A stretch of 11,950 nt of DNA from Lachnospiraceae bacterium (GCA_017464045.1 JAFUEG010000024.1:1-11950), one strand, 5' to 3'. Positions 1 through 8,595 are shown, counted from the stretch's first letter. Notes: generated by a model from the sequence alone, not told the origin. Program-made: numbers and translations.

Positions 1-315
1 ATACCATCTAAGGTCACTTAAGCCCTCATTCCAGATGGCAAATTTTGCGCTCGCTATGTCATCACCATATGGAAGGTTATCTGTTCCCATTATAAATGTA
101 TTGTTATCACCAAGGTCATATGCCCATACAGCCGGTGTAGGCTTGGCCACCTCAACACAATTGCTTACGGGCACAACTTCTATGCCGTTTCCGGTGGTTA
201 TGTATGCCTGCATGGCATATACGCCGTAATTGTTGTTATGATTTTTTATGCTGGCATGTGCAACATAGGTTCCGTCCTCTGTTTTTTCTGCAGTATACCA
301 GTAAAGGTCACTTAA
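1..315 (-). repeat. Direct DNA repeat inside GBS Bsp-like repeat units (294-bp period)
   Basis: Bases 1-21 and 295-315 agree at 18 of 21 positions and share the core aaggtcacttaa. They encode LSDLRWY and LSDLYWY at the same place in successive repeat units, so the unit is 294 bp or 98 codons. Outside this core the two units look diverged as far as the window allows. This is an internal protein repeat, not a mobile element. Confidence 0.6.
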
Positions 316-2421
316 ATCACCCTTGGTAAACGCAGGTATCCTAAGGCTCGTTACACCCGTATTGGACTGTACTCCTCTTACCACTATGTCAAAAGTTCCC
401 TTGTTGTTATTTAAATTTTCTATGCCAATTGACTCAGCAGTCGGAGGTGTTATGTAAAATGTTGTCTGTCCTACAAAATTCGCATTACTGTTATAATCAT
501 TATATGCTTTAACCGTATATGTACCGCTTTGCTTAAAGTCCTTCACTGCCATGAGTGCAAGCCATCCGCCTTCTACAGGCATGGAACCATAGTCAATACT
601 CTGTCCGTCAGGCGCGGTTATATTAAACCATAACTTTGAATATTTTCCCTCATTTGAAACATTTGCAGCTATAAGAATGATTGAATTATCGCCATCAGCA
701 TTAAATGCTATGATTGCTGCATTCTCATCTGTCGGCGTCTCTTCTTTTGTGTCATCTCCAACAGTCAGCTTGGTAGAACCAACCCTATAGCTTTTATAAT
801 TCTTTTTATTAACATATGCTTCTATGTTATATGTACCTGTCACTCCAAAATCATTGACATTAAAATCCGCAAACCAGCGGTCTCCTCCCTTTATGGCACC
901 AACAGTAATTGTCTTACCGCTTTTTACAGCTGTTATATTGAAAGAAACATTATATGCATCCGGAACACCATCTGCAACAAGTGTATATGAACCGTTTCCA
1001 TAATCACCATATGTTATTGCAGCGCTTCCATCTTCATAATCAAGAGGCAGGCTGATATAGTAATTATAAATAGCTGTTGCATCTGCTATTCCTAAGTTTT
1101 TGAGTGAAGCATCCGAACCGAGGAACTGTGCTGCATCTGCCGCATTTGAGACATAAGCATGTTCAATTATCATAGCCGGTATGCCTCTTCTTCTTGACTC
1201 ATTTATAACTGTATAATAATCTGATGTATCTCCGGTAGGATATGTATCTCCATCAGTTGCATATCTTGTAAATACTCCCCTCTTATTGAGTCCGAGGGCT
1301 CCAAGGTTATTTAAAATTCTGCTGCCAAGGTCCTGTCCTGTCTCATAAGCATAATAATTATAAGGACTTGAATTTGGTACCCAAACCTCTGAACCTCTTG
1401 CTGTATCTGCTGTCTGGGAATTATTGTGTATACTAACAAGTATATCTGCATTATAATCTTTAGCTATCTGGGCACGCTCACTAAGTCCCGGCTTGGTATT
1501 GTTGTCATATCTGGTCATATAAACCGTGAGTCCCAGTCTTTCCAACTCTTCCTTACATGCAAGTGCTATCTTAAGATTAAGATCTCTTTCTATATATGTA
1601 ACACCATTGTGAGTTCTGGTTGCTCCGGTATCTCCTGCACCGTGGCCGGGATCAAGAACTACGATAAATTCAGCTCCACCCTTTGTTCCGATAGTTCCCT
1701 CTTCAAAATCATCTGAAACCTCAGGTATTATACCGCCTTCGTTTATAGCCTTTGAAATATCTTCTACTGTTATATCACCGGCTGTTATATCATTGACGAT
1801 AACACCGTCTGTATCATAGTTTGAACCATCGTTTTCTTCTACAAGCCATCCGTAAGGAGTTGTATCAGGTGTTATATTTACACCAAATGAAGCATTTATT
1901 CCCTCGTTTGCAAAGTCGATAGTTTCTGTATTTTCCTCATTTATCAAATCAATTGACAGAAGATTATATATACCATTAGAAAGTGTTATTGTATCTATGT
2001 AAAACAAGGCATATTCGCTATCTATGGCAGATGCATTTACCTGATAATTTATACCTGTGGAGACATCCCTGTAATTAAGTATTATGCTCTGTGCTGTGTT
2101 GTCTATAAGTCCGACAAGTACATACTGCTCATCCCCCGGCACCACATAATCATTTTCAATTACAAGGTACTCTATTCCGGTTGACGTCGAGCCATGGAAG
2201 GATGTTTCCTCGATAAAGTCCTCCGGCACAACATCGGAATCCATATTTATATCATTACCATCCTGCTCCTGTACTGCCTGACTATCCGTTTCCACCTGTG
2301 CCGCATCGACTACTGATGTATCATCAACATCCGTATCTGCCGCAAGCGGGGTATAGCCTGCATAAGAAAATACCATACATAAGCATAGTAAAACCGCGAG
2401 TATCCTGTTTCTTGTTTTCAT
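1..2421 (-). CDS. Secreted N-acetylmuramoyl-L-alanine amidase (Amidase_3) with GBS Bsp-like repeats, 3' end outside window
   Basis: 807 codons are visible and the frame is still open at base 1, so the C-terminus is missing. The start is ATG at 2421, with AAAGGA at 2437-2432 and an in-frame TGA just upstream. A signal peptide fits residues 1-28 (basic MKTRNR, then a hydrophobic run ending PLAA). Residues 29-250 are acidic and beta-rich, of unknown role. The amidase domain spans about 252-458. Its DPGHG (H260), IERDLN (E278), SIHNN (H332) and IIEHAYVSN (E420) match the zinc ligands and catalytic Glu of zinc-dependent Amidase_3 enzymes, which cut the MurNAc-L-Ala bond of peptidoglycan. Four repeats follow (about 466-555, 567-658, 661-758 and 763 to the edge), resembling GBS Bsp-like repeats; the third has SDLYWY, then NYGVYAMQAY. 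The gene lies 37 bases after the transglutaminase-like gene, with no terminator between them. The expected role is extracellular wall remodelling. The amidase call is firm; the function of the repeats is inferred. Confidence 0.93.
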   Translation of the reverse strand, partial: MKTRNRILAVLLCLCMVFSYAGYTPLAADTDVDDTSVVDAAQVETDSQAVQEQDGNDINMDSDVVPEDFIEETSFHGSTSTGIEYLVIENDYVVPGDEQYVLVGLIDNTAQSIILNYRDVSTGINYQVNASAIDSEYALFYIDTITLSNGIYNLLSIDLINEENTETIDFANEGINASFGVNITPDTTPYGWLVEENDGSNYDTDGVIVNDITAGDITVEDISKAINEGGIIPEVSDDFEEGTIGTKGGAEFIVVLDPGHGAGDTGATRTHNGVTYIERDLNLKIALACKEELERLGLTVYMTRYDNNTKPGLSERAQIAKDYNADILVSIHNNSQTADTARGSEVWVPNSSPYNYYAYETGQDLGSRILNNLGALGLNKRGVFTRYATDGDTYPTGDTSDYYTVINESRRRGIPAMIIEHAYVSNAADAAQFLGSDASLKNLGIADATAIYNYYISLPLDYEDGSAAITYGDYGNGSYTLVADGVPDAYNVSFNITAVKSGKTITVGAIKGGDRWFADFNVNDFGVTGTYNIEAYVNKKNYKSYRVGSTKLTVGDDTKEETPTDENAAIIAFNADGDNSIILIAANVSNEGKYSKLWFNITAPDGQSIDYGSMPVEGGWLALMAVKDFKQSGTYTVKAYNDYNSNANFVGQTTFYITPPTAESIGIENLNNNKGTFDIVVRGVQSNTGVTSLRIPAFTKGDLSDLYWYTAEKTEDGTYVAHASIKNHNNNYGVYAMQAYITTGNGIEVVPVSNCVEVAKPTPAVWAYDLGDNNTFIMGTDNLPYGDDIASAKFAIWNEGLSDLRWY

Positions 2422-2431
2422 TAGTTCTTTT

Positions 2432-2437
2432 TCCTTT
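2432..2437 (-). promoter_or_regulatory. Ribosome binding site of the amidase gene
   Basis: On the minus strand AAAGGA lies 10 bases before the ATG at 2421, within the 37-base gap after the transglutaminase-like gene. The gap is A-rich and shows neither a convincing promoter nor a hairpin, which supports co-transcription with the upstream gene. Confidence 0.6.
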
Positions 2438-2458
2438 CACTCTTTTTTGTAATATATG

Positions 2459-4852
2459 TTAATACACATTTGCAAATCCATAGCACTCTTCATCTATAAG
2501 AGTTCCGTTTTTATCATATACCCTGAACAACGTCCAATAATAACCGTATTCCGGCTGCCATATTGTCCACATGGCACTTCCTGATGAAACGCTCTGTTTT
2601 CCTGTGGTATAGGTCCAAGCAGGAAGATTTTGGGCAAGCAAAGTACAATCAAGTATAAGCATTTCGTAGCTATACTCCTGATTAGGATTATCATAGGACT
2701 CAACGCCTATAAGATATCCTCCATCCTCTCCCCAGTATGGCATCTGGCATTTTCCTTTTATGTAAGGATGCGCACTTACACCGGTTGTAACGCTAATCTG
2801 CGAATTTTCTTCGTTTCCCACAACCCTTACATAACAAAGAAGAATATAGTTACCATACTGTTCAGGCTGCCAGTTAATCCACTCATTGTCCTTGGTCCAA
2901 GGACTCACTTCAAGCCACCTGTTATCGCTTTCGCTGTATGCAAGCCACCTGTATTCAAGCGAAACGGAATCATCGGATTTTTCAGTAACACATCCTGCAA
3001 CTACACTCGGACTTGTACTTACTACATATATGCCTGAGGAAGTGACTGTTGCATTGTTGAGTGGATCAGTTTTAACTGTCGTTCCACCTCCTGCGTCACT
3101 TTGTATATAGTACCCGTTAGCAGCCCTTCTTGCATAAAATGTATATTTGGTACTGTAATTGAGTCCGGTAAACGTAGTCTGGCTTTGCCAGTTTACCTTA
3201 TCAAGAGAATACTCGCATCCTGCCATGGCATTAAGTGTAACTGATGCAGCTGTTGTACCCGCTACGGAAGGTGCTCCCGGTGCGTCATACTTATCATAGA
3301 CAACGATTTTTCTTGTTACCGACAGAGGTTCTCCATTTATCTCGTCAACACTCTTTACTGTAACTGTTGTTTCTCCTGCGCCATATGCATATATAGTTCC
3401 GTTTTTATAATATGCTACGGAATCATCTCCTATATATACATGATAATCTTTGTTTGTTGCATTATCCGGCGTTACGTCTACAGATATATCCGCATAAGTC
3501 AATGAATTATCATATAATCTGAAAACTAAATCATCATCCGGCTTTACGCTTATCCCGGTAATCGGTATGTAAGCATATGTATCTGTTGAAGGTTCATCTG
3601 TTGAAGGTTCATCTGTTGAAGACTCACCTGTTGATGTGCCTGTTTCACCGGAAGAAGAATTATAGTAAGCGTAATACGCTTCCTCATCGAATTCCTTATT
3701 TGCTAAAGGAGCTATATCATCATAAAAGCTCTCCTGATAATGTCCTGTACGTACAAAGTAATTATCTGTCTTGTTGAGATAGTTTCTTGTACTGGAAGTC
3801 CTGGTACCATTACCATCATTCCAAGTTACATCTACATTATACCATGTACCGTTTAACCTTATCTTATCCCATGCGTGATCGGAACTGGTTATACCTATGG
3901 TTAGTATACCGCTTGCATTCATAAGCATCTCAAAAGTCTTTGAATAACCGGCACACACTGTTTTGCCAAGCATAACCATACTGTATGCGCTTTGACAGTA
4001 CCCAAGCCAGCCCTCACTCTCAAATTCGCTGTATGGAGTATCCGTATCAAACTTATATATTGTATTGGCACAGATTATATCATCTGCTTTTTTTTCTTTA
4101 TCATAATCCGTTTCCTGGGTCTTTATATCATCTACCCAGCCATCTACCCTGGTAAACATCTGCTCAGTAGTATCAGCTCTCAAAATTCCGTCAGCAAAAG
4201 CCTCATAACTTAAAAGATAATATTTACCGGCAGACGAGGATTTTAAAGTTTTATAGCTTATAAAGTAATACTGTGGATTTTGATATACAAAAATGGATAT
4301 TATTTCACTTGCCCTGTCAGCTCCGATTGCGGAATAATCAAAGCCATCCTCTGCAATAAGGTATGCTGTCTTAGAAACACCACCTGTACTATACCCATTT
4401 TTATTTGCATCCATTGTAGTTGTAAGATATTTCCTGCATGCATCATCAAGGCTGTCATAAAAAGCCTTTTCATCTTCTGTCAGATAATTTCTAAGATATG
4501 AATTACCATAAACGGAAAAATCTTTTGTACTTATGTATGACTCTGCTGTTGAAGAATATACATAGTATTCTGCTTCCTCATATACGTCAGCATCCGTACC
4601 GGTTGCGGTATCATAATCAAATGTATAAAAATCAGTCGAATATATATCTATAGCATACGAATCAACTACATGCAGGTCATCAGTATCGGCATCATCCACA
4701 TCAAAGAATTCGTCTACTTCAATAAATTCCATGCCGACAGTGGTTCCTTGATCTGATGTTTCAACTGCCTTAATATCATCTACAGGACATACAATTATAC
4801 CCGAAATGAGCATAATTACAGCCAATAGACGAGAAATATACTTTTTTATCAT
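2459..4852 (-). CDS. Secreted transglutaminase-like protein with Big2-like and beta-sandwich domains
   Basis: 797 aa. The signal peptide is about residues 1-29 (MIKKY, hydrophobic run, then IKA); the Cys at 22 lacks a lipobox, so it is not a lipoprotein. Residues 30-109 are acidic and Tyr-rich, with no Lys or Arg. The transglutaminase-like core covers about 240-350 and shows the papain-type triad: C300 in KTVCAGYS, H326 in SSDHAW and D341 in YNVDVTWND. A Ser/Thr/Asp/Glu/Pro linker follows at 399-425, then a Big2-like Ig domain (about 429-520) and a fibronectin III-like segment (525-597). Two C-terminal repeats (about 632-696 and 727-797) share a W-x-P-x-x-x-G-x-Y pattern (WQPEQYGNY, WQPEYGYY). 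The ATG directly follows the TAG of the RgpF-like gene, with AAGG at 4864-4861, so translation is probably coupled. No sortase motif or S-layer domain is seen. Bacterial members may act as proteases, amidases or cross-linkers; the substrate here is unknown. Confidence 0.9.
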   Translation of the reverse strand: MIKKYISRLLAVIMLISGIIVCPVDDIKAVETSDQGTTVGMEFIEVDEFFDVDDADTDDLHVVDSYAIDIYSTDFYTFDYDTATGTDADVYEEAEYYVYSSTAESYISTKDFSVYGNSYLRNYLTEDEKAFYDSLDDACRKYLTTTMDANKNGYSTGGVSKTAYLIAEDGFDYSAIGADRASEIISIFVYQNPQYYFISYKTLKSSSAGKYYLLSYEAFADGILRADTTEQMFTRVDGWVDDIKTQETDYDKEKKADDIICANTIYKFDTDTPYSEFESEGWLGYCQSAYSMVMLGKTVCAGYSKTFEMLMNASGILTIGITSSDHAWDKIRLNGTWYNVDVTWNDGNGTRTSSTRNYLNKTDNYFVRTGHYQESFYDDIAPLANKEFDEEAYYAYYNSSSGETGTSTGESSTDEPSTDEPSTDTYAYIPITGISVKPDDDLVFRLYDNSLTYADISVDVTPDNATNKDYHVYIGDDSVAYYKNGTIYAYGAGETTVTVKSVDEINGEPLSVTRKIVVYDKYDAPGAPSVAGTTAASVTLNAMAGCEYSLDKVNWQSQTTFTGLNYSTKYTFYARRAANGYYIQSDAGGGTTVKTDPLNNATVTSSGIYVVSTSPSVVAGCVTEKSDDSVSLEYRWLAYSESDNRWLEVSPWTKDNEWINWQPEQYGNYILLCYVRVVGNEENSQISVTTGVSAHPYIKGKCQMPYWGEDGGYLIGVESYDNPNQEYSYEMLILDCTLLAQNLPAWTYTTGKQSVSSGSAMWTIWQPEYGYYWTLFRVYDKNGTLIDEECYGFANVY
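3582..3626 (-). repeat. Three 15-bp tandem repeats encoding an STDEP linker
   Basis: Three units of 15 bases lie at 3582-3596, 3597-3611 and 3612-3626. The first two are identical (tctgttgaaggttca) and the third differs at two bases. On the coding strand they give STDEP-type pentapeptides between the transglutaminase-like core and the Big2-like domain. The unit is a whole number of codons, so copy-number change would lengthen or shorten the linker without a frameshift. Confidence 0.85.
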
Positions 4853-7123
4853 CTAAAATCCCTTCTTCTTTTCAGGCGTATAAGCATTTGCCTTACTAAT
4901 TATATCACTCAGATCGTCATTATTAATTTTATTCACTGCCGCACTAACTTTAACTGTTTTCACTCTTATCTTATGCTTTAAATTGACGATAATCTGAGGA
5001 TCTTCCATAAGAAATGCAAGTCCGTCATCAAGTCTGATTCCGTTTGAATTAACATTGTATAGATTATACGAAAATATTCTACCACCTATATCTTCCACTG
5101 TAAATTGTAATTTTTTAACAGTTATATTGCCATTGTCACACGGATCAAATCTCAGCATTTTTATCCATTCATTATCAGGATATTCAAAACTCCATGTGTA
5201 AATATTTTCATCCTCGTCATCACAAACAACTTCTGCGTCCAACGCGGTATCCTCGCTAAATCCCTGCGTTCCGTTGTCAATATATAGTTTGCCGAGTGAC
5301 AAGCGGTCAATCTCTGACATCTTGGCCTTATTGGCGTAATCATATGATATACGAAGATTATTTAACACCTCAAGATATCCGCCTGCATCATTTCCCCTAA
5401 AAAATATTATGTTATTGAGCTGTCTTAGCATATGGTTAAGATTAGTTATCTCCATGGCAGCTCCGCTTTCACTAAGAATCCATCCCGGATAGTATCCTGC
5501 ACTCTGTGCTGAAAATGGATATATCCTTTCTATGGCATGAAGTATGGTTCCGTCATCAGCCACAGGTTCCTCAGGGAAATCATCATAGGTCCACTCTTTT
5601 TCAAATAACGGATAGAGAGCTTTCGCCCTTGCCCAGAAAAACGAACCAAGCGGTGCTATAGGCTCCTTATCTGCCTTTATTGACACATCCATACCAAGTT
5701 CCTTTGCAAGCTTAGCTGTGTTTTCATAATTACTTCCCCACTCAAGTCCAAGTGTAAAGTAGTAGTCAGAATGATTTGGCGGAGGCGGTGAGAGTAATCC
5801 GGCACGCTCATTTTTTTCAAACACATCAAGAATATTGCTTACGTATTCCTTGGACTTCAATACATTTTCAAAACACTTATATGCAAACGAAAGCCCGATT
5901 GAACCCGGCTTTGATTGTCCTGCTTTTTTATCATGTACATGACATACATAATCATAGTCCTTTAGATAAGGTCTGAATTCTACTAAAAACGGTCCTACAT
6001 CCCTTCCTCTGTTTGGAACAACCCTTACATCAAGTTTTCCATGTGGAAGTTTTGAGAACTCTTCCTCAATTTTAATCTTTTTTTCTTCAGTATTTGTAGT
6101 AAGGTACATATCACATCCATCCGGCATGGATGATGCATATCTTGCACACTCAGGGATTAAATCCATAAAATGTATATGCATAACAAGTGCTATCTTCTTA
6201 TCCTTTGCTGCATCCTTATCATTCATAGTATCAGAAGATAATATATAGTTCCATTGAAGATTTTTCTTTAAATCAGCCTGATTTTCCAGCCTGAGAAGAT
6301 TATCCCACAAAAGATTCATATCATAATCTGTCTTTTCATCAAGATACTTGTATAATTCATAAGCTTCCTGACCACATGACTCATTTAGTATGGTATCATA
6401 ATCCTGCATAAATGAACGACGCTTAAATATAGGACATTTCTTTTCATCTATCATCCTTTTTGCCATACCTACACAAGGTTGGAATGAATAATCCCTAAAA
6501 TCTTCAGCGTCAGCATATACTTTCCATTTAAAGCCCGCTTTTTCAAAATACTTGGTAAATTTACTTTCATGATTGATTACCGAATCAAGATATCCGTTAA
6601 TCATCGGCATGTTATCCCAATAATCATGGAACTCATCCGAGTTAATCATATCCTTTCTAACCGCAATAAAATGTGACTGTATATGGTCAGGGATGTAGCC
6701 GTCAGGCTGACCTCCCCATGGATCAAAATCAGTCTTGTAAAACTGGGTTATACCCCAAAAATCAAGATCTTTTTGTGCCATGGCATCAAACATATCCCTA
6801 AAAGGATATACCGGTCCCATCATGGTGAAATTCATAAGTATGATTTCATCATAAAGTCCGAGTTTTTCCCAGCCTACACTTTCCATGGCGGTCTTATATG
6901 CCCAGACATCAAATCCCACATTTTCACGTTTTAAGATATTATCTGTAAATCTTTCAAATTTTATCTTTCCCTCATCTGTAAGTTCTCCATTACAAACCAC
7001 AAGTATATCACTTACATTTTCCTTTATATCCGAAAGCATATATGGGATATAGTCATCCACTATGCCGGCTCTGTCATAAAAGAAAAATATTAGAAGTCTG
7101 TTAGGCTTTTCGTTTAGTACCAT
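4853..7123 (-). CDS. Two-module rhamnan synthesis F (RgpF) family protein
   Basis: 756 aa, cytosolic, with no signal peptide or membrane span. Two related modules are visible. Module 1 (about 8-245) has ENVGFDVWAYKTAM (68-80), YDEIILMNFT (91-100), GPVYPF (103-108) and DFWGIT (121-126). Module 2 (about 308-570) has PNRGRDVGPFLVEF (370-383), YDYVCHVHDKK (390-400) and LGSFFWARAKAL (492-503). Both are typical of the RgpF family (Pfam RgpF), whose streptococcal member takes part in building the rhamnose-rich wall polysaccharide and is thought to be a rhamnosyltransferase. A C-terminal beta-sandwich (about 640-730) has LRFDPCD, then NSNG and EDPQIIV. The start ATG is 5 bases after the kinase-like gene, and its AAGGAG (7137-7132) is made by that gene's last two sense codons. 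The likely role is glycosyl transfer onto a surface polysaccharide exported by the nearby ABC transporter. Rhamnose as the sugar is inferred only from the family name. Confidence 0.88.
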   Translation of the reverse strand: MVLNEKPNRLLIFFFYDRAGIVDDYIPYMLSDIKENVSDILVVCNGELTDEGKIKFERFTDNILKRENVGFDVWAYKTAMESVGWEKLGLYDEIILMNFTMMGPVYPFRDMFDAMAQKDLDFWGITQFYKTDFDPWGGQPDGYIPDHIQSHFIAVRKDMINSDEFHDYWDNMPMINGYLDSVINHESKFTKYFEKAGFKWKVYADAEDFRDYSFQPCVGMAKRMIDEKKCPIFKRRSFMQDYDTILNESCGQEAYELYKYLDEKTDYDMNLLWDNLLRLENQADLKKNLQWNYILSSDTMNDKDAAKDKKIALVMHIHFMDLIPECARYASSMPDGCDMYLTTNTEEKKIKIEEEFSKLPHGKLDVRVVPNRGRDVGPFLVEFRPYLKDYDYVCHVHDKKAGQSKPGSIGLSFAYKCFENVLKSKEYVSNILDVFEKNERAGLLSPPPPNHSDYYFTLGLEWGSNYENTAKLAKELGMDVSIKADKEPIAPLGSFFWARAKALYPLFEKEWTYDDFPEEPVADDGTILHAIERIYPFSAQSAGYYPGWILSESGAAMEITNLNHMLRQLNNIIFFRGNDAGGYLEVLNNLRISYDYANKAKMSEIDRLSLGKLYIDNGTQGFSEDTALDAEVVCDDEDENIYTWSFEYPDNEWIKMLRFDPCDNGNITVKKLQFTVEDIGGRIFSYNLYNVNSNGIRLDDGLAFLMEDPQIIVNLKHKIRVKTVKVSAAVNKINNDDLSDIISKANAYTPEKKKGF

Positions 7124-7128
7124 AGAAT

Positions 7129-8595
7129 TTACTCCTTGTATCCTTTTAGGCGTCTGATTGGTTTAGTTATTTTCCATGAGGTTGAATTTTTCAACGCCAC
7201 TATATCTGATTCTGCTGCTTCAAGCTTTGCCTGAAGTTCCATCACAACCTGATAATCTTCGAGTTTCATCTTTTCATTATGTGCTTTTAAAAGATCTATA
7301 TGTCTTTTATCGTTTTCGTTCTCAATTAATAAATTTTTCTTTTCTTCCTGTATTATCTGGTTTTCTTCTCTAAGACTGTTACATTCCGGATATACATCAA
7401 ATACGCTTTTTATCTCGTCACTCATTTTTTCTCCGCATGAAACGAGCTTATATTTTACAACCAATATATCCATATCACTTTTTATATCATCCGTTATGAT
7501 ATATGGATTATTATCCTTAAAGAATACTATATTATTTTCATATGACACGCCGTTATAGATATATTGGACAGCGTATTCTTCCGATACCGCATCTTTAACC
7601 GCTTCACGGTTATCTTCCAACTTTACATCCCTGTTAAACTTTTTTTCTGTAACACTTATTATCTTGAGTACGCAGCTTTGGTATGTCGGGCAATACATTA
7701 TCGATTTAATATCATCATCCAAATCTATAACCGCTTCTATGACACCATCATCTAAAAAAGTGGTTTTTACCCGGCTGCTTACGTTCTTATCACCATCATA
7801 TATTTTAATAGCTGTAGGATGTTCCTCTTTCTTTTTCTCAGCTATTTCAGGCATATTATAAAAAGGTTCTCCCATGACATCATACAACTGCCATAAAGGA
7901 GTGTTAGCGTTTATGATATAACTCTGGAAATTTTCTTCCATACGTTTATATACAGCTTCCCTGCTCTTATCAACACCCATCAGCTCATAAAGGTCAATAT
8001 TCTCAAGTATTTTTCTTCTATCGGGTATGGCATAATAATGAATTGTCCTATAAAGTATAAAATCAACAGGAATCTTAAATGTAAAGCTCCACTCATAATC
8101 TATGATTGTCCATTTATCATCTTCTGCGATAACATTGGCAAATATCAGGTCAATATCGTTTACAGTCATGGTTTTTGATTCATCTGCGGAAGCATCCTTT
8201 CCGAAAACCATATAGTACTCTTTACTGTCCTCAAATGTTTCCTTAGCCATGGCTCTTACATTTTCTGTATATGTTTTTACAAGCCCTTTAAAATCATCAT
8301 ATCTTTTTTCTTTTAAAGCATCATCAAGCTTTTTTTCCAAATTATCTCCATACAGATACTCAAGATTAAGGTCGCCGTTTATAAGAGTACTTTTATTGAT
8401 ATCAAATATTGTATCCTTTGTCTGTTCTTTTAAGGGTATATATAGTGAAAATACACCTGCTATGTGCCTTTTTCCCCCATCGCCTATACCGGACTTTACT
8501 ACAAATCTTTTATCCTCTTCCTCATATATATCTGTACGGATTTTATAAGCAGGGCTTCGGTCATTAGAAAACTTTGAATATATAATCTTTCTCAT
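7129..8595 (-). CDS. Kinase-fold protein with C-terminal coiled coil, WbdD kinase-like
   Basis: 488 aa, cytosolic. Residues 1-250 carry sparse but ordered kinase-fold signatures: VVK (K34) as the nucleotide-binding Lys candidate, LEYLYGDNLEKKL (78-90) as the hinge, D149-x4-N154 in the catalytic loop, and WTIIDYEW with D166 as the metal-binding Asp. This resembles the aminoglycoside/choline kinase branch, though the usual loop His is replaced by D147. Residues 262-390 are a beta-rich domain resembling the end of the RgpF-like neighbour. Residues about 404-470 form a heptad-like, Glu/Lys-rich coiled coil, followed by STSWKITKPIRRLKGYKE, a basic tail known from capsule-locus glycosyltransferases. 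The ATG overlaps the methyltransferase stop by one base (TAATG), with AAGGAG just before it. The order methyltransferase, kinase, coiled coil is that of WbdD, which caps and limits O-antigen chains in E. coli O8/O9a. Kinase activity is an inference; a pseudokinase is possible. Confidence 0.72.
   Translation of the reverse strand: MRKIIYSKFSNDRSPAYKIRTDIYEEEDKRFVVKSGIGDGGKRHIAGVFSLYIPLKEQTKDTIFDINKSTLINGDLNLEYLYGDNLEKKLDDALKEKRYDDFKGLVKTYTENVRAMAKETFEDSKEYYMVFGKDASADESKTMTVNDIDLIFANVIAEDDKWTIIDYEWSFTFKIPVDFILYRTIHYYAIPDRRKILENIDLYELMGVDKSREAVYKRMEENFQSYIINANTPLWQLYDVMGEPFYNMPEIAEKKKEEHPTAIKIYDGDKNVSSRVKTTFLDDGVIEAVIDLDDDIKSIMYCPTYQSCVLKIISVTEKKFNRDVKLEDNREAVKDAVSEEYAVQYIYNGVSYENNIVFFKDNNPYIITDDIKSDMDILVVKYKLVSCGEKMSDEIKSVFDVYPECNSLREENQIIQEEKKNLLIENENDKRHIDLLKAHNEKMKLEDYQVVMELQAKLEAAESDIVALKNSTSWKITKPIRRLKGYKE

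Noticed and set aside
3582..3626. CRISPR-like or intergenic repeat array
   Set aside because: The repeats are 15 bp, contiguous without spacers, and lie in a coding frame as a pentapeptide linker.
4780..4852. Lipoprotein signal in the transglutaminase-like protein (Cys 22)
   Set aside because: The residues before Cys are Ile-Ile-Val, not a lipobox with Gly, Ala or Ser at -1; a signal peptidase I site near Ala 29 fits better.
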